From: Vicinamibacterales bacterium
GTDB lineage: Bacteria; Acidobacteriota; Vicinamibacteria; Vicinamibacterales; UBA2999
Assembly: GCA_041394705.1 (NCBI GenBank)
Contig: JAWKHS010000027.1
Span: 29,796-93,795 of the forward strand
DNA: 64,000 nucleotides
Reading direction: 5' to 3'
Position numbers and translations under genes: made by a program. This document shows, piece after piece, positions 40,527-49,768 of this stretch (within the stretch, counting starts at the first letter, position 1; each line of letters starts with the position of its first letter). The notes beneath the pieces were generated by a model that was given only the letters and a program-made list of their open reading frames with translations, did not search any database and was not told the DNA's origin.

Positions 40527-41483
40527 GTGACCCGACGACGCATTGCCCGATTCGCGCTGCTACTCTCCCTCGTGGCCCTCCCGACCGGGCTGGCCGTGGC
40601 ACAACCGCTGGGCACGTTCCGCTGGCAGATGCAGCCTTACTGCAACGTGATCACGGTGCTCGTCACACAGGTAGGCGATGCCTACGTGATCCAGGGCACC
40701 GACGATTTGTGCGGCAGCGGCCGGGCCGCCGTCACCGGCATGGCGTTCCTGAACCCGGGCGGCACGGTCGGGTTCGGCCTGAACGTCGTCGTTCCCGGAG
40801 CGCCGTCGGGCCTGCAGGTGGAGGCCACGATCAGCGTCCCGTCCGTCAGCGGCACCTGGCGCGACAGCCTCGGACGAAATGGCAGTTTCGTCTTCAATCC
40901 CGCCACCGTCACCGGCTCCCCGCGGCCACTGGCTCCGGCACTCCGACTCACCGAAGGGTTCGGCAACTGGAGGCCGTTTACCTCCACCGACCCCGTGACG
41001 TTCGAGATCTACTCGAACGTCGCCTACCTCAAGAAGACCACTACCGGCAGCAACTACTTCTCCCTGCACCCGACGCTGCCGCTGTCGCAGGCCGGCACCC
41101 GGCTGCGTCTCACGGGCGTGGAGCAGTGCTACACGGCCAGTACCAACGCCGTGTTCTCCTACATCGAGATCAACACCTTCACCCACACCAACAGCGCGGG
41201 TGCGCGCACCCTGCAATTCAAAGACGACACGGACCGGACGGATTCGGCCTGCCGCCTCTACACGCTGCCCACGCCCTACACGCTGACGCCGCAGGATGGG
41301 CTGAACATCTTCATCCAGGGCATGTGGAACGCGGCCAACAGCCCGCTCATTCTCGGCAGGACGACCTTGATCCTGGAGCCGGTGCTGCCGTCGCAGCCTG
41401 CCAGTGTCCCGCCGCCGCCGTCAGGCGATACCGCCGACGACGGCGGCACCTCGTCTCCGGGCGGCGAACGCCCCCGGCCGTAG
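40527..41483 (+). CDS. secreted protein of unknown function
   Basis: Protein of 318 residues with a signal peptide over residues 1-24 (ARFALLLSLVALPTGLAVA, cleavage before QPLG). The mature part looks like an all-beta protein with four scattered cysteines (PYCNV, LCGSG, QCYTA, SACRL) that could form two disulfides. The last 30 residues are Pro/Gly/Asp-rich. No family was recognised. The GTG start follows AGGAG at 8-base spacing; an earlier in-frame ATG at 40473 would put 18 Arg-rich residues before the signal and was rejected. It is flanked by a hairpin on the left and a convergent ABC operon on the right. Confidence 0.85.
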   Translation: MTRRRIARFALLLSLVALPTGLAVAQPLGTFRWQMQPYCNVITVLVTQVGDAYVIQGTDDLCGSGRAAVTGMAFLNPGGTVGFGLNVVVPGAPSGLQVEATISVPSVSGTWRDSLGRNGSFVFNPATVTGSPRPLAPALRLTEGFGNWRPFTSTDPVTFEIYSNVAYLKKTTTGSNYFSLHPTLPLSQAGTRLRLTGVEQCYTASTNAVFSYIEINTFTHTNSAGARTLQFKDDTDRTDSACRLYTLPTPYTLTPQDGLNIFIQGMWNAANSPLILGRTTLILEPVLPSQPASVPPPPSGDTADDGGTSSPGGERPRP

Positions 41484-41532
41484 ATCGCGGGACGCCACCG
41501 TCCCTGGTCCCTTCCCGGCAGGTCGTCGTCCC

Positions 41533-42324
41533 CTATCCCCCGACGGCCTGCCGCATCCCGACCGTCCGCTCGATGAGCACCACCCCGCCGAGGGTGGCGG
41601 CGACGAGCACCACGGACACGGCGGCCACGAGCGGATCGGTGCGGGTGTCCACGTAGGTGAAGATCGCGACGGGCAGCGTGGTCAGCCGTGGGCCGGTGAC
41701 GAAGAGCGACACCACCACCTCGTCGAACGAGATGAGGAAGCTCAGGGCGGCGCTGGCCACGACGGCCGGCGCGACCAGAGGCGCCGTGACGCGGCGAAAC
41801 ACCGTGAACGGCGTCGCTCCCAGCGTGGCGGCGGCTTCCTCGACACCCGGCGGCAGCGTCGTCAGCGCCGTGGCCATGATGCGCACCACGTAGGGCGTGC
41901 ACAGCACCAGGTGCGCCAGCGCCACGCCCGGATAGGTGCCCAGCAGGCCCCAGCCCGAGAACGTCAGGAGGAGCGCCAGCCCCAGGATCACCGAGGGCAG
42001 GAGGAGCGGCGCCGTGAAGACCGCCAGCAGGACGTCCCGGCCGGCGAAGCTCCCACGCGCCAGGGCGTACGCCGCGGGCAGGCCGCACGCGAGCGCCAGG
42101 GCCGTGACGAGTGTCGCCAGGCCCAGGCTCACCCTGAACGCCGACGCGAGGCCTTCGTGCTGGAACATCGCGATGTACCAGCGCAAGCTCCACGACTCGG
42201 GCGGGAACGCCAGGTAGGTGTCGCCGCTGAACGACAGCGGCACCACCACCACGATCGGCGCCAGGAGGAACAGGTAGAGCGCCGCCACCAGCAGGGGGAA
42301 CCCCCGGGTCGAGCGGCCCACCAT
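41533..42324 (-). CDS. ABC transporter permease (PotC-like)
   Basis: Inner-membrane permease of 263 residues with about six helices. The EAA loop that contacts the ATPase is EEAAATLGATPFTVFRRVTAPLVAP near 165. It belongs to the polyamine/spermidine or phosphonate-type permease group. It is last in a five-gene minus-strand operon and starts within the stop of the partner permease (ATGA). With that permease it forms the channel of the importer. Confidence 0.92.
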   Translation of the reverse strand: MVGRSTRGFPLLVAALYLFLLAPIVVVVPLSFSGDTYLAFPPESWSLRWYIAMFQHEGLASAFRVSLGLATLVTALALACGLPAAYALARGSFAGRDVLLAVFTAPLLLPSVILGLALLLTFSGWGLLGTYPGVALAHLVLCTPYVVRIMATALTTLPPGVEEAAATLGATPFTVFRRVTAPLVAPAVVASAALSFLISFDEVVVSLFVTGPRLTTLPVAIFTYVDTRTDPLVAAVSVVLVAATLGGVVLIERTVGMRQAVGG

Positions 42325-43166
42325 CAGGCGAGCCTCCGCACCAGCCGTTGATACACGATCGTGGCCGCCCCCAGACCGGCGAGCACGATCACGGCCGTCG
42401 CCGCGGCCATGGGCCACTGCAGGCGGGCCAGCGCGAGGTCGTAGATCTCGGTCGCCAGCACGAACACGCGGCCGCCGCCCAGGAGCTTCGGCGTGATGAA
42501 CGAGCTCATCGTGAGCACGAAGCAGAGTCCGCAGCCGAGCGCCACGCCGGGCAGCGTCAGCGGGAGGACGATGCGGCGGAAGCGCCGCAGCGCGCCGGCG
42601 CCGAGCGACGCCGCGGCCTCCTCGAAAGCGGGATCGAGGCGTCCGAAGCCGGCCAGGAGCGCCAGCGTCATGTACGGCATCAGGATCTCGACGAGCCCGA
42701 TGGTCACGCCCGTCGTGTTGTTCACGAGCCGCACGGGGCCGCCGGCGAGACCGAGGCCGACGAGGGCGTCGTTCACGGGCCCCTGATCGCCCAGGAGCGC
42801 CATCCACCCGTAGGTGCGGACGACGCTGCTCACGAGGAGCGGCGAGATCGTCAGCGCGTAGAAGAACGCCTGCCGGCCGCGAGGCGCCCGGTGCAGGAAC
42901 AGCGCGAGCGGGTACGAGAGGACGAGCGTGGCGGCGGTCACCACCAGGCTCAGCGAGAGCGAGTTGGCGGCCAGGTCGAGGCTCGCGGGATCCGACGCGA
43001 ACGCCGCGTAGGCCGCGGCGCTCGCATGCCCGGTGAGCGTGCCGTCCACGCGGCTCTCGAGGAACGACATCTGGACGAGGCGCCCCAGCGGCCAGACGAA
43101 CGCCGCCAGCGTGACGGCCGTGATGGGCGTCAGCAGCAGGAGCGCGCGACGGTGTGTCACGGGCAT
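42324..43166 (-). CDS. ABC transporter permease (PotB-like)
   Basis: Permease of 280 residues with about six membrane segments and the EAA loop EEAAASLGAGALRRFRRIVLPLTLPG near 195. The N-terminal helix ALLLLTPITAVTLAAFVWPLG and the long first periplasmic loop are as in PotB. The ATG at 43166 overlaps the ATPase stop (TAATG). It would form a heterodimer with the downstream permease. Confidence 0.92.
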   Translation of the reverse strand: MPVTHRRALLLLTPITAVTLAAFVWPLGRLVQMSFLESRVDGTLTGHASAAAYAAFASDPASLDLAANSLSLSLVVTAATLVLSYPLALFLHRAPRGRQAFFYALTISPLLVSSVVRTYGWMALLGDQGPVNDALVGLGLAGGPVRLVNNTTGVTIGLVEILMPYMTLALLAGFGRLDPAFEEAAASLGAGALRRFRRIVLPLTLPGVALGCGLCFVLTMSSFITPKLLGGGRVFVLATEIYDLALARLQWPMAAATAVIVLAGLGAATIVYQRLVRRLA

Positions 43167-44284
43167 TACGCGCGACCCTGCCGTCTGTGGCCCCGCGCGG
43201 CGTCGCGGTCGCGGCGCTGCGGGAACACGAGCATGTCCGCGGCCGGCCACGTCAGGACGACGGCCTCGCCCTCCTGCATCGGCTCGCGCCCGCGGCCCGC
43301 GGGCGCGTCCACCGCGAGGACCATGCCGCCAGCGTCGACCCGGTAGTGGATCACGTCACCGACGAACGCCGCGCCCGTGACGACCCCCGCGGCGACGTTG
43401 CATCCGGGTGGCGCCAGCTCGGCCCCGGGCGACGCCAGCGCGATCCGGTGGGGGCGCAGCGTGGCCGTCGCCGCCCCGGCGGCGTCGTCCGGCACGGCAG
43501 CCGCGAACTCCTGGGCACCGATCCGGACGCGGTCCGGCGCGACGATCCGGCACGGGAACGCGTTCACGCGGCCCACGAACTCGGCCACCTCGCGCGAGAC
43601 CGGCCGCTCGTACACCTCCCGCGGCGCGCCCAGCTGGACGAGCCGGCCACCGGTCATCACGCCGACCGTGTCGCACATCGCCAGGGCCTCGGCCTGATCG
43701 TGGGTGACGAAGACGGTCGTGATGGCGAGCCGGCGCTGGATGTCGCGGATCTCGCCGCGCAGATCGTCCCTGAGGCGCGCGTCGAGGTTCGACAGCGGCT
43801 CGTCCAGGAGCAGGATGCGCGGCCGGATGACGAGGGCACGCGCCAGGGCGACGCGCTGCTGCTGGCCGCCCGAGAGCTCGCGCGGCCGCCGGGCGCCGAG
43901 GTCCGGCAGCCGCACCATCTCCAGCGCCTCCGCCACCCGCGCGCGCGCGTCGGCCGCCGGCACCCTGCGCATCTCCAGGCCGAAGGCCACGTTCTGGGCG
44001 ACGGTGAGGTGCGGGAAGAGCGCGTAGTGCTGGAAGACGAGGCCGATGTCGCGGCGGTGCGGGGGCAGGCCGGTCACGTCCACGCCGTCCACGCGGATCG
44101 TGCCGGCCGACACCGGCACGAGGCCCGCGATCATCCGCAGCACGGTGGTCTTGCCGCAGCCCGACGGCCCCAGGAGTCCGAGCATCGCGCCGGCGGCGAC
44201 GTCCACGGACACGTCGGCCACCGCCGCGGTCGCACCGTAGGACTTGGCGACGCCCTCGAGCGCGAGCGAGGCGGCGCCCCTCAT
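43166..44284 (-). CDS. ABC transporter ATP-binding protein (PotA-like)
   Basis: ATPase of 372 residues. The Walker A is GPSGCGKTT near 38, the Q-loop VFQHYALFPHL near 83, the signature LSGGQQQRVALARAL near 137, Walker B ILLLDEPLSNLDA near 158 and the switch His in VTHDQAEAL near 190. The C-terminal 130 residues form the TOBE/regulatory domain of PotA-, FbpC- and MalK-type ATPases. It powers the two permeases downstream and overlaps both neighbours. Confidence 0.95.
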   Translation of the reverse strand: MRGAASLALEGVAKSYGATAAVADVSVDVAAGAMLGLLGPSGCGKTTVLRMIAGLVPVSAGTIRVDGVDVTGLPPHRRDIGLVFQHYALFPHLTVAQNVAFGLEMRRVPAADARARVAEALEMVRLPDLGARRPRELSGGQQQRVALARALVIRPRILLLDEPLSNLDARLRDDLRGEIRDIQRRLAITTVFVTHDQAEALAMCDTVGVMTGGRLVQLGAPREVYERPVSREVAEFVGRVNAFPCRIVAPDRVRIGAQEFAAAVPDDAAGAATATLRPHRIALASPGAELAPPGCNVAAGVVTGAAFVGDVIHYRVDAGGMVLAVDAPAGRGREPMQEGEAVVLTWPAADMLVFPQRRDRDAARGHRRQGRA

Positions 44285-45378
44285 CGGCTGGCGGGGATGA
44301 TCGTCCGGCGCCAGGGCTCCAGGAAGCGCTCGCGCGCCTCGCCCACGGCCAGCCAGTCCACGGGGATGAGCCGCTCCCGTTCGGCGGGATCGAAGAGCGG
44401 AATCCGGCCCGCCACGGGCGCGTCGAGCTGCACGGCGCGGTTCGTGGGCGCGTAGGGCATGGCCGACGAGAAGCGCGCCTGCACCTCCGGCGACAGGGCG
44501 TAGTTCACGAACGCCTCGGCGAGATCGCGCTGCCGCGTGCCGGCGACCACCGAGAGCACGTTCACCTGCGCGACCGTCCCCTCCTTCGGCGTCACGGCCG
44601 CGATCCGGCCCGGCGCCTGGCCCACGTGGAGCTGGCTGCGCGCGTTCCAGCCGATCGCCATCGCCGCCGTGCCGTTGACGACGAGCGTGTAGGCATCGGG
44701 CTTCGGCTCCCAGGTCTGCACGCCCGGCGCCAGCGCCGTGAGCTTCCCGACGCCGGGTCCGGGGTCGGCGAGGTAGTCCTCGTGCCCGGCCAGGCGGTTG
44801 GCGACGATCGTGAGCGCGATGGCCTGGATGTCGCCGCCGCCCTCGGCGGGAATGGCCAGCCGGCCGCGGTACGCGGGATTCCACAGGTCGTTCCAGCTCG
44901 TCGGCGCCGGGGCGACGGCGCGCGGGTCGTAGAGCAGCGTCAGCGTGTCGTAGGTCACGGGCAGCCCGTGCCACCCGAGCTCGGTGCCGACCGGCCCCAC
45001 GTCCTCGCCGTTGGGCACGCGGTCGCGGCGGATCTCCTCGAAGAGGCCCTCGTCACGGGCGATCTTCGCCACCGAGAGGTCGATCAGGGTGACGTCGGCG
45101 GGCGGTGGCGAGTCCTGCCCCTTGTGGGCGCGCAGCACGGCCAGTTCGGTGGCCGAGTTCCGCACGCCGTAGAAGGTGACCTTGACGCCTGGATGCTCGC
45201 GCTCGAACGGCCCGAGCACCGCCTGCTCGTACTGCTCGCGGAAGCCGCCGGTCTGGAAGCCCAGGAACGTGAGCTCGCGGACGTCCGCGCCGGCGCCACC
45301 GCCCGCGCAGCCCGCCGCCCCGGCCGCCAGGACGAGGGCGAGCGCGACGAGCCGGCGGCGCCTGCGCCCGCGCCTCAT
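44281..45378 (-). CDS. ABC transporter substrate-binding lipoprotein (PotD-like)
   Basis: Solute-binding protein of 365 residues, anchored at C24 (lipobox AAGC). The two-lobed periplasmic fold is suggested by LTFLGFQTGGFREQYEQAVLGPFE at the start, GHGLPVTYDTLTLLYDP-like hinge (GLPVTYDTLTLLYD) near 140 and AMAIGWNARSQLH near 245. Relatives bind polyamines, iron or 2-aminoethylphosphonate; the ligand cannot be fixed by eye. The upstream aldehyde dehydrogenase points to an amine whose breakdown gives an aldehyde, such as putrescine. Confidence 0.9.
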   Translation of the reverse strand: MRRGRRRRRLVALALVLAAGAAGCAGGGAGADVRELTFLGFQTGGFREQYEQAVLGPFEREHPGVKVTFYGVRNSATELAVLRAHKGQDSPPPADVTLIDLSVAKIARDEGLFEEIRRDRVPNGEDVGPVGTELGWHGLPVTYDTLTLLYDPRAVAPAPTSWNDLWNPAYRGRLAIPAEGGGDIQAIALTIVANRLAGHEDYLADPGPGVGKLTALAPGVQTWEPKPDAYTLVVNGTAAMAIGWNARSQLHVGQAPGRIAAVTPKEGTVAQVNVLSVVAGTRQRDLAEAFVNYALSPEVQARFSSAMPYAPTNRAVQLDAPVAGRIPLFDPAERERLIPVDWLAVGEARERFLEPWRRTIIPASR

Positions 45379-46844
45379 CGCGTGAGGGACCGTTCGGCCT
45401 TGCCTCCGTAGTTGACGAAGACCGTCTTGATCTCGGTGAAGAAGTTCAGGCCCTCTTCGGCCATCTCCCGTTCACCAACGCCCGTGGCCTTGGTGCCGCC
45501 GAAGGGGAGCTGGGCCTCGCCGCCCACCGTGGGCTCGTTCACGTGCACCATGCCCACCTCCACGTCCTCGACGAACTTCATGACCGTGTCGATGTCCTGC
45601 GTGAAGATGGACGTGCTGAGCCCGTATTCCACGCTGTTGGCCTTGGCCAGCGCATCGGCGAGGCTCGTGGCGGTGGCCACCGACAGCACCGGTCCGAAGA
45701 TCTCCTCCTTGAAGATCTGCATGCCCGGCTGGACCTCGTCGAAGATCGTCGGCTCCACGAAGTAACCCTGCTGGAGGTGGGCGGGACGCGCGCCGCCCGT
45801 GAGGAGCTTCGCGCCTTCCTGCTTGCCCGTCTCGATGTAGCGCATCACGGTGGCCCACTGCTTCTCGTCCACCGCCGGCCCCATGTCGGTCGTCTCGTCG
45901 AGACCGGCGCCGAGGCGCAGGCGCTGCGCGCCTGCGACCAGCCGATCGACGAGCGCGGCCTTCACGTCGGGGTGAACGAGCACGCGCGAGGTGGCCGTGC
46001 AGCGCTGGCCGGTCGACCCGAACGCGCCGCCGTGGATGGCGATGGCGGCCTTGTCCAGGTCCGCGTCGGGCATCACGATGACGGCGTTCTTCCCGCCCAT
46101 CTCGCACGTCACCTTGGCGCCGCGGCGGGCCGCCTTCACGTACAGGTCGCCGCCCACGGCGTTGGACCCCGTGAACGAGATGGCGCGCAGGGCCGGCGAG
46201 GCCACCATCGCCTCGCCGACGTCGCGGCCGCGGCCCACCACCATGTTGAAGACGCCCGGCGGCAGCCCGGCCTCCTCGTAGATCTCGGCCAGGAGCGCCG
46301 CGGTGGCCGGCACGAGCTCGGCGGGCTTGAAGACCACGGCGTTCCCGGCCACGAGGGCCGGCGCGGACTTCCACACCGGGATCGCCCACGGGAAGTTCCA
46401 CGGCGCGATCAGGCCGACGACGCCGAGCGGCTGGCGGATCGTGTAGGCGAAGGTGTCGCGGGCTTCCGACGGCAGCGTCTTGCCGCCCATCCGGAAACCC
46501 TCGCCGGCGTAGTACTCGAGCAGCGAGATGCCCTTGACGACCTCGCCGCGCGCCTCCTTGAAGATCTTGCCTTCCTCGCGCGTCAGCGTCCGGGCGATCT
46601 CGTCGGTGCGGCGGCGCGCGATCTCGGCCGCCCGCCACAGCACGCGCCCGCGCTCGGGTCCCGGCGTCTTCTTCCACGCCGGCCACGCGGCCGTGGCCGC
46701 GTCGATGGCGCGCGCGGCGTCGGCGGCGGTCGCCAGCGGGAACTCGCTGATGACGTCGGCGGTGTCCGCGGGGTTGACGTTCTTGGTGAGGGTGCCCGAG
46801 TCAGGGTGATACCAGGTGCCGTTGACGTAAGAGCCGGTGCGCAT
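45375..46844 (-). CDS. NAD(P)-dependent aldehyde dehydrogenase
   Basis: Aldehyde dehydrogenase of 489 residues that oxidises an aldehyde to the acid. NAD-binding elements are APWNFPWAIP near 155 and FTGSNAVGGD near 232. The general base is in CEMGGKNA and the catalytic cysteine in GSTGQRCTATSR near 290. EEIFGPVLSV near 390 completes the family pattern. It most resembles the 2,5-dioxovalerate, succinate or aminobutyraldehyde dehydrogenase group. It leads the operon and overlaps the binding protein gene. MRTGSY was taken as start; a GTG four codons upstream is possible. Confidence 0.93.
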   Translation of the reverse strand: MRTGSYVNGTWYHPDSGTLTKNVNPADTADVISEFPLATAADAARAIDAATAAWPAWKKTPGPERGRVLWRAAEIARRRTDEIARTLTREEGKIFKEARGEVVKGISLLEYYAGEGFRMGGKTLPSEARDTFAYTIRQPLGVVGLIAPWNFPWAIPVWKSAPALVAGNAVVFKPAELVPATAALLAEIYEEAGLPPGVFNMVVGRGRDVGEAMVASPALRAISFTGSNAVGGDLYVKAARRGAKVTCEMGGKNAVIVMPDADLDKAAIAIHGGAFGSTGQRCTATSRVLVHPDVKAALVDRLVAGAQRLRLGAGLDETTDMGPAVDEKQWATVMRYIETGKQEGAKLLTGGARPAHLQQGYFVEPTIFDEVQPGMQIFKEEIFGPVLSVATATSLADALAKANSVEYGLSTSIFTQDIDTVMKFVEDVEVGMVHVNEPTVGGEAQLPFGGTKATGVGEREMAEEGLNFFTEIKTVFVNYGGKAERSLTR

Positions 46845-46930
46845 GCTGCGCCTCACACTACCACGCCATCACCCTTCAAGAGCCGGCGCCCGGATGCGAT
46901 CCCTTCGTCCGGCGGAGATGATCGCGAAAG

Positions 46931-48079
46931 TCAGCGGCGGCCGGCGCACCACTCGATCGGCGGCGCGGCCGACGGCACGGCCGTCCGGAAGTCGCGGCCG
47001 GCGAGCGCGGCCACGGTGGCCGCCACCTGGCGCTGTTCCACCACGTCGCCGTCGCGACGTTCGCCCCGGTCCGAGACGGACGGGCCGAAGCAGCCGAGCC
47101 ACGTCTCCTCGGCGCCTGCCACCTCCTCGCCGTGGTCCATCCAGTCCGACGGCGAGCGTCCCCGTCCGTGATCCACTGTCACGATCAGGGTCGTCCGCCC
47201 GCGGTACCCGGCATCGTTCTGGAGCCACGTCCAGAGCTGCTCGAGCTGCCGATCGGTGCGGTGGAGTGCGTCCAGCACCAGGTCGTAGCGCTTCTGGTGC
47301 GCCCAGTCGTCGGTCTCGTCGAACGCGAGGTACAGCACTCGCGGCCGGGCCGACTGCAGGTGCGCCATCGCGAAGCGGAACGTGTAGACGTCGTGCCTGG
47401 CGCCCTCGAATCCCGTCGGCGTCAGGAACTGCAGGTCGCTCAGGAGCCGCACGTCTCCATCCGCCCCCTCGACGCGCTCGTACCCGGCGTTGATGGCAAT
47501 GGCGCCTTCCTGGCTCTCGGCGATGTAGTTGAACGTCTCCCAGGACCCGAAGACCGCGACCTGGGCGGGCGGCAGCGCCAGGTCGCGCTTCAGCCACTCC
47601 AGCACCGTGAGGAACCCGTAGCGATTGTTGTCGTTGGACGTGATCACGTCGTCGTGCGGCGCGCCCGTCAGCAGCTCGGCGTAGCCGGGGTACGAGAACC
47701 GCATGCGGTTCGCCACCTGGCCGCGGGAACCGATCGCCCGGTTGCCGGCGATCGTCCCGTCGTTGGCGACGAGGTGCTGCCACAGGAACGGCATTACCTT
47801 CGCGCGGCGCTCCTCGGGCGTCGCCGCCCAGAAGCGCGCGTAGGTCTCCGTCTTCTCGATCGGCGTGTCGCCGCTGACGCTCCTCAGGATCGCCGGATCG
47901 AGGCCCGTGAAGACGTCCTGCCAGCGCGCGCCGTCGATCGTCACGAGAACCACCGCGCCGGCGGCGTCCTCCGCGGGCGCCGCCTGATCCGCGCGCGGCG
48001 GCTCGGGCGTCCGCGTGCACGCGGCGGCCGCGACCATCGCGGCGGCCACTCCGATTCCCACGAGCCACGTTCGCTGCAT
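46931..48079 (-). CDS. alkaline phosphatase-superfamily lipoprotein
   Basis: Exported lipoprotein of 382 residues (lipobox AAAC, C21) with the alkaline phosphatase/phosphodiesterase fold. The metal and nucleophile region is VLVTIDGARWQDVFTG near 48. The SYPGYAELLTGAPHDDV segment near 142 carries the Ser/Thr position, and the later metal ligands are AFDETDDWAHQ, TVDHGRGR and DHGEE. Proteins of this type act as phosphodiesterases or sulfatase-like enzymes in the envelope; the substrate is unknown. It is divergent from the symporter gene, 50 bases away. Confidence 0.88.
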   Translation of the reverse strand: MQRTWLVGIGVAAAMVAAAACTRTPEPPRADQAAPAEDAAGAVVLVTIDGARWQDVFTGLDPAILRSVSGDTPIEKTETYARFWAATPEERRAKVMPFLWQHLVANDGTIAGNRAIGSRGQVANRMRFSYPGYAELLTGAPHDDVITSNDNNRYGFLTVLEWLKRDLALPPAQVAVFGSWETFNYIAESQEGAIAINAGYERVEGADGDVRLLSDLQFLTPTGFEGARHDVYTFRFAMAHLQSARPRVLYLAFDETDDWAHQKRYDLVLDALHRTDRQLEQLWTWLQNDAGYRGRTTLIVTVDHGRGRSPSDWMDHGEEVAGAEETWLGCFGPSVSDRGERRDGDVVEQRQVAATVAALAGRDFRTAVPSAAPPIEWCAGRR

Positions 48080-48112
48080 CACCCCTCCCGCCGGCCCCGG
48101 CCGACGAGAGCA

Positions 48113-48118
48113 TACAAT
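48113..48118 (+). promoter_or_regulatory. -10 box of the symporter gene
   Basis: TACAAT followed by 11 bases and the ATG at 48130, giving a leader of only a few bases. No clear -35 was seen. Confidence 0.45.
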
Positions 48119-48129
48119 CACTGCCGTCG

Positions 48130-49656
48130 ATGCGCCCCGCCGCCGTCGCCGTCGCCGCGTTGTACGCCGCGTTCCTGGCCGTCGGCTGGCGCGCGGCGCG
48201 AAGAGCGCGCGACGGATCGGCCGCCGACTTCCTCGTGGCCGGCCGTGCGATGCCGCTCTGGGTGGCGGCGCTGACGATGACGGCCACCTGGGTGGACGGG
48301 GGCTACCTGCTCGGTACCACGGAGGGCACGTATCGCTCGTCGATCCAGCTCGGCGTGCAAGGCGGCCTGTGTTTCGGGCTGAGCCTGGTCATCGGCGGCC
48401 TGTGGTTCGCCCGCCCGATGCGCCGCCACGGCTTCACGACCCTCATCGATCCGCTGGACGCGCGGTTCGGCGCGCGCTGGGCGGCCGTGCTCTTCCTGCC
48501 GGCGCTGGCCGCCGAGCTCTTCTGGAGCGCCGAGCTGCTGGTGGCCATCGGCGCGACGCTCGGGGTGCTGCTGGAACAGCCGATCGTGACCACGATCCTC
48601 CTGTCGGCGGTCGTGACCACGGCGTACACGATGCTCGGCGGCATGTGGTCGGTGGCCTACACCGACGTCGTGCAGCTCGGACTGGTGGCCCTCGGCCTCG
48701 CGCTGGCCCTGCCCTTCGTGCTCGACGGCGCCGGCGGCCTGGGGCACGTGTGGTCCGCCTACCTCTCCGCCCGGCCCGAGGGCGGCGCGCTGGTGCCGCC
48801 GTGGACCCCGCAGACGGCGCTCTGGGGCGGCGCGGCCGTGAGCGGGTGGTGGCACACGTCGCTGATGCTGGTGCTCGGGGGCATCCCCTGGAACTGCTAC
48901 TTCCAGCGCGTGCTCTCCTGCCGCACGCCCGATGACGCCGCGCGGCACTCGATCGCCGCCGGGCTCCTCACGATGGGTCTCACGGTACCGCCGCTCCTGA
49001 TGGGCATGGGGGCCTTCGCCTATCCGTGGCCGGCCGACGTCCTCGCCCGCCTCCAGTCCGCGCCCGCCGACGCCATGCCGATCCTGTTCGCGCGCGCGGT
49101 GCCCCCGGCCGTCGGCGTGCTGGGCCTGGCCGCCATCATCGGCGCGGTGACGTCGAGCTTCAGCTCGTCGATCCTCTCGGCCGGCGCGATGCTGAGCTGG
49201 AACTGCGTCCGGCGCCTCGTCTGGCCGGCGCTGCCGTTCGAGCGGATGCGGCGGATCGTGCGGGTGTCGATCCTCCTCTTCGGCGCGCTGGCCGCGGCGC
49301 TGGCGCTCCGCGTGCAGAGCGTGCAGGCGCTCTGGTTCTTCACGAGCGACCTGGTGTTCGTGCTGCTCTTCCCGCAGCTGGTCGCCGCGCTCTTCGATCC
49401 CCGCGCGAACCGGACGGGCTCCGTCACGGCCTTCGTCGTCTCGGCGGCGCTCAGGCTGGGCGGGGGCGAGCCGCTGCTCGGACTCCCCGCGGCGCTGCCG
49501 TACCCGGACGACTTTCCGTTCCGGACGCTGGCTGCGGCCGTGGGCCTGGTCCTGCTGCCCCTGGTGTCGCGCGCCACCGGGCGCCTCGATCCGCCACGCC
49601 CGCTCGCGGATCCGGCCGGCGCGCTCACGGGCGCGGGCGAATCGCGCCCGGCCTGA
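48130..49656 (+). CDS. sodium:solute symporter (choline transporter-like)
   Basis: Membrane transporter of 508 residues of the SSS family with about 13 helices. The family sequence ADFLVAGRAMPLWVAALTMTATWVDGGYLLG at 31-62 and GGIPWNCYFQRVLSCRT near 255 match the high-affinity choline transporter branch (SLC5A7-like). GAVTSSFSSSILSAGAML near 340 is the sodium-site helix. It probably imports choline or a similar quaternary or small organic solute with sodium. It is a single-gene unit. Confidence 0.92.
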   Translation: MRPAAVAVAALYAAFLAVGWRAARRARDGSAADFLVAGRAMPLWVAALTMTATWVDGGYLLGTTEGTYRSSIQLGVQGGLCFGLSLVIGGLWFARPMRRHGFTTLIDPLDARFGARWAAVLFLPALAAELFWSAELLVAIGATLGVLLEQPIVTTILLSAVVTTAYTMLGGMWSVAYTDVVQLGLVALGLALALPFVLDGAGGLGHVWSAYLSARPEGGALVPPWTPQTALWGGAAVSGWWHTSLMLVLGGIPWNCYFQRVLSCRTPDDAARHSIAAGLLTMGLTVPPLLMGMGAFAYPWPADVLARLQSAPADAMPILFARAVPPAVGVLGLAAIIGAVTSSFSSSILSAGAMLSWNCVRRLVWPALPFERMRRIVRVSILLFGALAAALALRVQSVQALWFFTSDLVFVLLFPQLVAALFDPRANRTGSVTAFVVSAALRLGGGEPLLGLPAALPYPDDFPFRTLAAAVGLVLLPLVSRATGRLDPPRPLADPAGALTGAGESRPA

Positions 49657-49768
49657 CCACACGACCGCCGCCCTGCCGCCCTCGCGGGTGAGACTTCGCG
49701 CAGCGGCGGGCAACCCGGGGCCGCGCCGGCACACCTGGAGAACGATCCGGCCGATAACGACAGTGGCC

